A stretch of 33,365 bases of DNA from Guillardia theta CCMP2712 (Eukaryota; Cryptophyceae; Pyrenomonadales; Geminigeraceae), in assembly GCF_000315625.1 (NCBI RefSeq), contig NW_005434484.1, forward strand, positions 1 through 33,365. Direction: 5' to 3'. Positions 28,856 to 33,365 of this stretch are shown one piece after another. The position numbers were made by a program, and so were the translations under genes. How positions within the stretch are numbered: the first letter of the stretch is position 1; each line of letters begins with the position of its first letter. Under the pieces are notes generated by a model, which was not told the origin of the DNA, did not search any database, and worked only from the letters and a program-made list of their open reading frames with translations.

Positions 28856-31800
28856 ATGGAGATGACGGAATTGCAACCGACAGCGAGCAACCCGCTGGAA
28901 GACGTAAAGAGCTCCCGGTTGGCACAGCATCGCATTGACGTTGCTCACAGATCAAGTTCTTTTGGGAAATCTTTCAGCAAGATGCGAATGCAAATATCGT
29001 TCTTTTCTTCCAGAAGCTGTTTGCCACGGAACCTGGATCAGTGCGTCTTTTCCGGAATACCGGTAATGATTTGCTGCACGTGCGTGGAGCAATCTGATTG
29101 TATTGATTCAGCAAACTCGACTCCTCCGTTGTCGAAGCGAGCAAACATCGTTGAGAAGCATCTCGATCACTGCATTCAAAGAGCAACGAGGTGACGCAAC
29201 CATTCTTCTCTGCACTCACTGAGTGGATCACCAACCAGCATCGAAGATCTCGTCCCTGGATGTCAATCGCTGTGTGCCTGTCTGTGCCAGCAGGGCTTTG
29301 AGTGGAAAGCTTTCTTGGACGTTAGACCTCTCTCCCTCCTTCCCTCCCTCCATCTCTCCTTCCCTCCCTCACTCCATCCATCAATCCATCCATCTAAATT
29401 ACTGATTTGCTTCCAGATCCTTGGAAAGACACTCTCGTCCCTGTTCGAGACCCTCTGCCGCAATGAATGGACGCCAACCATCAAGTTGAAGTGGCACAAC
29501 TTGTGGAGGGTGCTGCAGCATCGGATGCTCTTCTCTGGGGAGAACGTCTCCATGGAGGTTGGGGAAAGCTACAACATACCCAAGTATCTCTACCAAGGTT
29601 CCGCTATCCTCACTCGCCTCGGACGAGATGCTCAGAATCATTCAGATGGTTTACGCCCTGGGCCTCTCACTTGTTTGACACGTGTTCCTTGCCAGGTATC
29701 GTCGACACCAATTCTCGTGTGCGCCTCAGCATCTTCTCGGGCCAGCACGGAGTTGTTGTCTTGCGTGCTGTGGACGCATTGGACGTTACTGTCTTCGAGC
29801 AGGACATAGGGCCGACGTCGCCCGACGTCAATGTTGAAGAAAACTTCTCCGTGCTGTTGAGGGATCCTGATAACGGTGTGTGGGGCATCCAGTTTGAGTC
29901 TGCCAAGGCCTTGTCGGGGTTTCTGTCGGGCATCTCGATAGCTCAAGACATCGTCTTCTCCAACAAGTCTGAGCGACAAACCAAGTCTAATGGCTGCCTG
30001 CAAGGCTCGTCGAGTGCGATAAACTTCTGGTTAAGAACGCTTCACTTCTCTCCATCACCCTGAAACTTGACCTAGGGCGAGAGCCATAGCCGAGATTGGT
30101 GATTGCCACCCAAGGCAGGGCCTGGGCCAGGGGAAGGTACATGTGCTCCAGCGTATGTACGACCAGTGCTGATGGCTACATGACAGACCCACGTGTTGGA
30201 GGATCACGAAGCTTGCCTGTCGCCGAGAGCAGAGAGCAGCATGCTGTTGCGGGTGCTCGAAGACATGTTCACAGCAAAGAGATCAGAGTCCGAGGAGATG
30301 GCCCTCCTGCGATCGCAGATCGATCGACTGGAGAAGAGCCTGTCGTCGCTGTCGGTCGTGCGGCAAGATGTGAGTGTGTGAGCTGCCTGTGCTGTCAGTG
30401 ACGTTGCCGACAGTCCCGATCCTCGGAGAGTAACGCTCCTACCCCTCCCAAGCATCAGGTGGTCCGCCATCTTTCGCTAGAGGACATCGACGTTGAGAAG
30501 TTGAACAAGCCGCTCGGCCTCGAGCGGATGTCATCGGCTGACAACATAGGGTCCCTCGTCTCCTTTAACCTCGACTCGTCCCAGGAGAACTCACCGATGC
30601 TGTCCCCCATGAAGTCGGCCATGTCGGATGTCGATCTCAACCGCCCCTTCCCTTACACCAACGCTGTCTACATCCAGCAGCAGGACATCTACGAGGACGG
30701 CATCCCTCCCATCCCCCGAGCGATCGCAGCTCAGCGGCACATGGAGGTGATGGTTCTCGTGCGAGAGGCGACCAACCTGCCGGTGTCCAAGGCAGAGACG
30801 GAGAAGTCCTACTACTGCGTGGAGATCACCTGCGACCAGGAGACCTTCAAGACCGACGTCCGAATCGCCAACTCCTCCCATGGCTGCCAGTGGTTCGAAC
30901 GCTCGAGCATCAATGTGCCTGCACACCTCCTGCAGGAGGCTCGGCGAGCTATGAGCGAGAGCTCAGCTGCTCCTTCCTTGCTCCTCACCCTCTACGACTG
31001 CGGGAGATACTCGGGACGAGAGGTCGTAGGGTCCAGCACGTTCACGCTCGACAAGATCTTCGACATTCCCGATGACGGCATCCTCTGCAACTTCGAGCTG
31101 GACAAGGAGGGCAGCCCTGGTGAGAGAGGATGATAAACCCTTGCTATTCCTGCCTCGCTGATGGTTGTGCAGTTTTCGGGGAGAACGGGAAGGAGTCCAT
31201 GGTCTCTGTGGCCTTTAGGACTCACTTGTCCAAATATCTCAACGAGGTAGGAAACTTCTCTCTGATGATGTTGTTGATGATGATGAGGAGGAGGAGGTGG
31301 AGGAGGAGGAGGATTGTAGCGGTAGTGGTGATGGTGGTCATGACGATGATAGTTGTGGTAGTGGTGGTCTTGATAAGTGTAATGGTGATAGTGGCCTGTT
31401 ATCCTTCCCCTCCTGCTCTCCGTCCTTCCCTTCCTTTCCTTCCTTTCCTTCCTCCCCGCCTGCCCACCCTTTTCGACATTTTGACGCTCTTGCCAGTGGC
31501 AACCGCCGAGCCTGGAAGACACGCTGAGGTCGAGCGAGAGCAAGGTGGTGCTCGCTCCGGCTCGAGTCTCGTGGTACTCGCGGATAGAGCGAGAGGTCAG
31601 CCCGTCGTCTCCCTCCAACAAGACGGCGATCCGAGGTTACATGTCTCAGTTCGGCCGCACCATGTCGCTCACCGGCATGCACGACAACCGGAGCAGACAG
31701 GAGGACAGCATGGAGGAGAGGCCCCTGCTGACGCTGGAGTGGGATCAGGTGTCGGATATGGAGGAGGACGAGTGGGAGAAGATCGACTACTACTGGCGCG

Positions 31801-33365
31801 AGAGGCTGGAGAAGATCATGGACTCGTTGTTGGTCAACATCCTCATCATATGCCTGGTCTGCGTTGACATCTGCAACATCATCGTCTACACCTTTGTAAT
31901 CATCCCTCCCCCCGGCTCCCCCGAGCCAGTCACCCAGGTGATCCTATCGAGCGTCGTCGTCTTCAGCCTCCTCATTGAGCTCACGCTGCGGCAAATCGCC
32001 ATGGGGGTGAGGTTTTGGAAGGTCAAGATCAACATCTTTGACTTCAGTGTCGTCTGGCTGTCCGCCATCGTCATCATTATGCGCAAGGTGGCGGATGTGG
32101 TGGACGGGAATCACTTCCAGGGGGTCCAGGCAGTTGTCTTCCTCCGCATCTTCTCCAGAATCGCCGTGATCCTCCGAGTCGCGCGCGTGCTGATCAACCT
32201 GCGACGGGCAAGGCAGCTGAGCGGGCACGTGGCGAAGAAGCTGAGAAGCACGGTATCGCAGAACAAGAGGAGGTACAAGAAGCACGGGTTCGACCTGGAC
32301 CTCACCTACATTACCTCCCGCGTCATCGCCATGGGAACCCCCGCGTTCGGCAAGCACAGCTCCTACCGCAACGACATCCACGTTGTCTCCCGCTTCATGT
32401 CCCTGCGGCACTACGGCTGCTTCTTCATCTTCAACCTCTGCGACACCTTCGTGTCCTCGGACGGGGTGACGGGCAACTACAACCCCAACATGCTCTTCAA
32501 CCAGGTCCAGCGAATCCCGTTCGAGGACCACGGGCCCCCGCTCATGTCGGAGATGCTCCAGTTCTGCGAGGAGGCTCAGGTGTGGCTGCAGAAGGACCCG
32601 AGGAACGTGATCGCAATCCACTGTAAGGGAGGGAAGGGCCGCTCGGGCGTCATGTCTTCCGCCATCATCCTATGGAGCGGTCACAGGAAGTGCGCCGTCG
32701 ATGCGCTGGAGCTGTTCACCTTCAGGCGAACTGAAAATTACAACCCTGAGGTATCCAAACCCTTGACCTCCACCTCCCCATCGCTTCCTCCACCTCCACC
32801 TTACATCCCAGTGGGCCCCCCCCCCCACTCCCTCCCAAAACCCTATACCTCCACTCCTCCCACCTCAATTCCCGTCTCCATCTCGATTTCCCTTCCTCTA
32901 CCGCAATCCCTCCCTTCCTCTACCTTCATCTCCATCTCTCCTCCTAGCCTCAACTCCCGTACTCCCCTCCCCTCCATCTCCTCCCCCTTTCTACCTTCAC
33001 CTCCCCTTCTGCTCCCTTACTTCACAGAAAATGCCTCCTGTCCCTCCTGCTCTCCTTCTCCTGCTTCCCATTGCTCCCACCTGCTGACCCTCACCGGCAG
33101 CTCGGCTTGGACGGCACGTACAACAACTTCTACACTCGACGTCCGTGCAATCAGACGGTTGAGGGGCCCAGTCAGATCCGCTACGTCCACTACCTCGAAG
33201 CCGTGCTGTACAGCGGCATCGACCCCCTCGAGTACTACAAGATGCTCCTGATGGATCTTGAGATCTCTGTCTCCATGCACCAGCAGAAAACGCTGTACGC
33301 TCCTCCAAAATCTTTTGCTTATTGCTCTCCTCGCCGTTCTCCCTCGCTCCCTCCCTCTCCCCTCC
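28856..33365 (+). CDS. Globin-C2-voltage-sensor-PTEN-like phosphatase (3' incomplete, at least 1,100 aa)
   Basis: Twelve exons join in phase: 28856-28903, 28951-29062, 29112-29190, 29239-29320, 29417-29597, 29696-30029, 30076-30136, 30187-30369, 30414-31119, 31173-31246, 31497-32750, 33101-33294 (then a likely donor). Domains: globin-like (~17-147: IKFFWEIFQQD, LFFQKLFATEPGSVRLF, IEDLVPGCQSL, WTPTIKLKWHNLWRVLQHRM); beta-rich PH/WH1-like region (~168-260, WGIQFESAKALSGFL); coiled coil (~300-360); C2 (~469-620, HMEVMVLVREATNLPV); voltage sensor (~720-865, S1-S3 plus S4 RIFSRIAVILRVARVLINLR); PTEN-type phosphatase with RIPFEDHGPP and the P-loop HCKGGKGRSG (Cys ~996, codon 32622-32624). Voltage-sensing phosphatases dephosphorylate phosphoinositides on depolarisation; the last phosphatase residues and any C-terminal C2 lie past the window. 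The start is uncertain (28856 or 28597). Confidence 0.85.

Noticed and set aside
31130-31867. Plus-strand 245-codon frame rich in Met/Arg/Val and His on the opposite strand
   Set aside because: Its start covers an intron with GAT/GGT microsatellite (31247-31496) and its end is a shifted reading of the voltage-sensor exon.
31944-32621. A 225-codon minus-strand frame across the phosphatase exon
   Set aside because: It is a GC-rich antisense shadow of the voltage-sensor and PTEN-like coding exon, with Asp/His/Glu-rich composition.
1-33365. CRISPR arrays, bacterial operons, ribosome binding sites, tRNA or rRNA genes
   Set aside because: Gene structure is eukaryotic with spliceosomal introns; the tandem repeats lack variable spacers, and no tRNA or rRNA signature was recognised by eye.

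Overview
The window looks like a piece of the nuclear genome of a secondary-plastid alga, most likely a cryptophyte of the Guillardia type (inference). It has very intron-dense genes with introns mostly 41-60 nt, plant-type CCCTAAA/TTTAGGG telomeric repeats, and an ABC-F gene whose N-terminus reads as an ER signal peptide followed by a phenylalanine-led transit peptide, the bipartite presequence of red-lineage complex plastids. All exon maps were built by hand from splice sites, reading-frame phase and protein-family motifs; no transcript data were available. About 84 introns are proposed, four of them with GC donors.

Positions 1-6421 are a subtelomere-like array. Three retroelement copies lie head to tail, all on the minus strand, separated by CCCTAAA tracts. 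The C-rich strand is the plus strand, so the chromosome end should lie to the left. Copies A (cut by the window edge) and B carry only one long gag-like/ORF1-like frame. Copy C is a 5'-truncated fragment with a non-LTR (LINE-type) reverse transcriptase, broken by a frameshift. B and C share a nearly identical last ~736 nt, so a gag-only and an RT-bearing element share a 3' end. The array ends on the right in degenerate CCCTAAAA repeats beside unique DNA.

Positions 6432-26898 hold densely packed genes: a PDZ plus long coiled-coil protein (+), mitochondrial-type COQ3 (-, stop codons 38 nt apart), a plastid-targeted EttA-like ABC-F ATPase (+, 31 exons), an RCC1-repeat protein (+), a TPR plus tandem-PH protein (+), a membrane-anchored PP2C phosphatase (-), and a small unresolved gene. 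A 19-bp minisatellite and a striking cluster of the octamer ATAGTCAA lie between the RCC1 and TPR-PH genes. Two GC-rich islands (about 16840-17060 and 27170-27610) share short motifs and look like a dispersed repeat.

From 28856 to the right edge runs a gene whose exons join in phase into one multidomain protein: globin-like domain, a beta-rich PH/WH1-like region, coiled coil, C2 domain, four-helix voltage-sensor domain with an arginine-rich S4, and a PTEN-like phosphatase with an intact CX5R loop. A voltage-sensing phosphatase with an N-terminal globin is an architecture I do not know from the literature, and I rank it with the telomeric retroelement pair as the most interesting content here.
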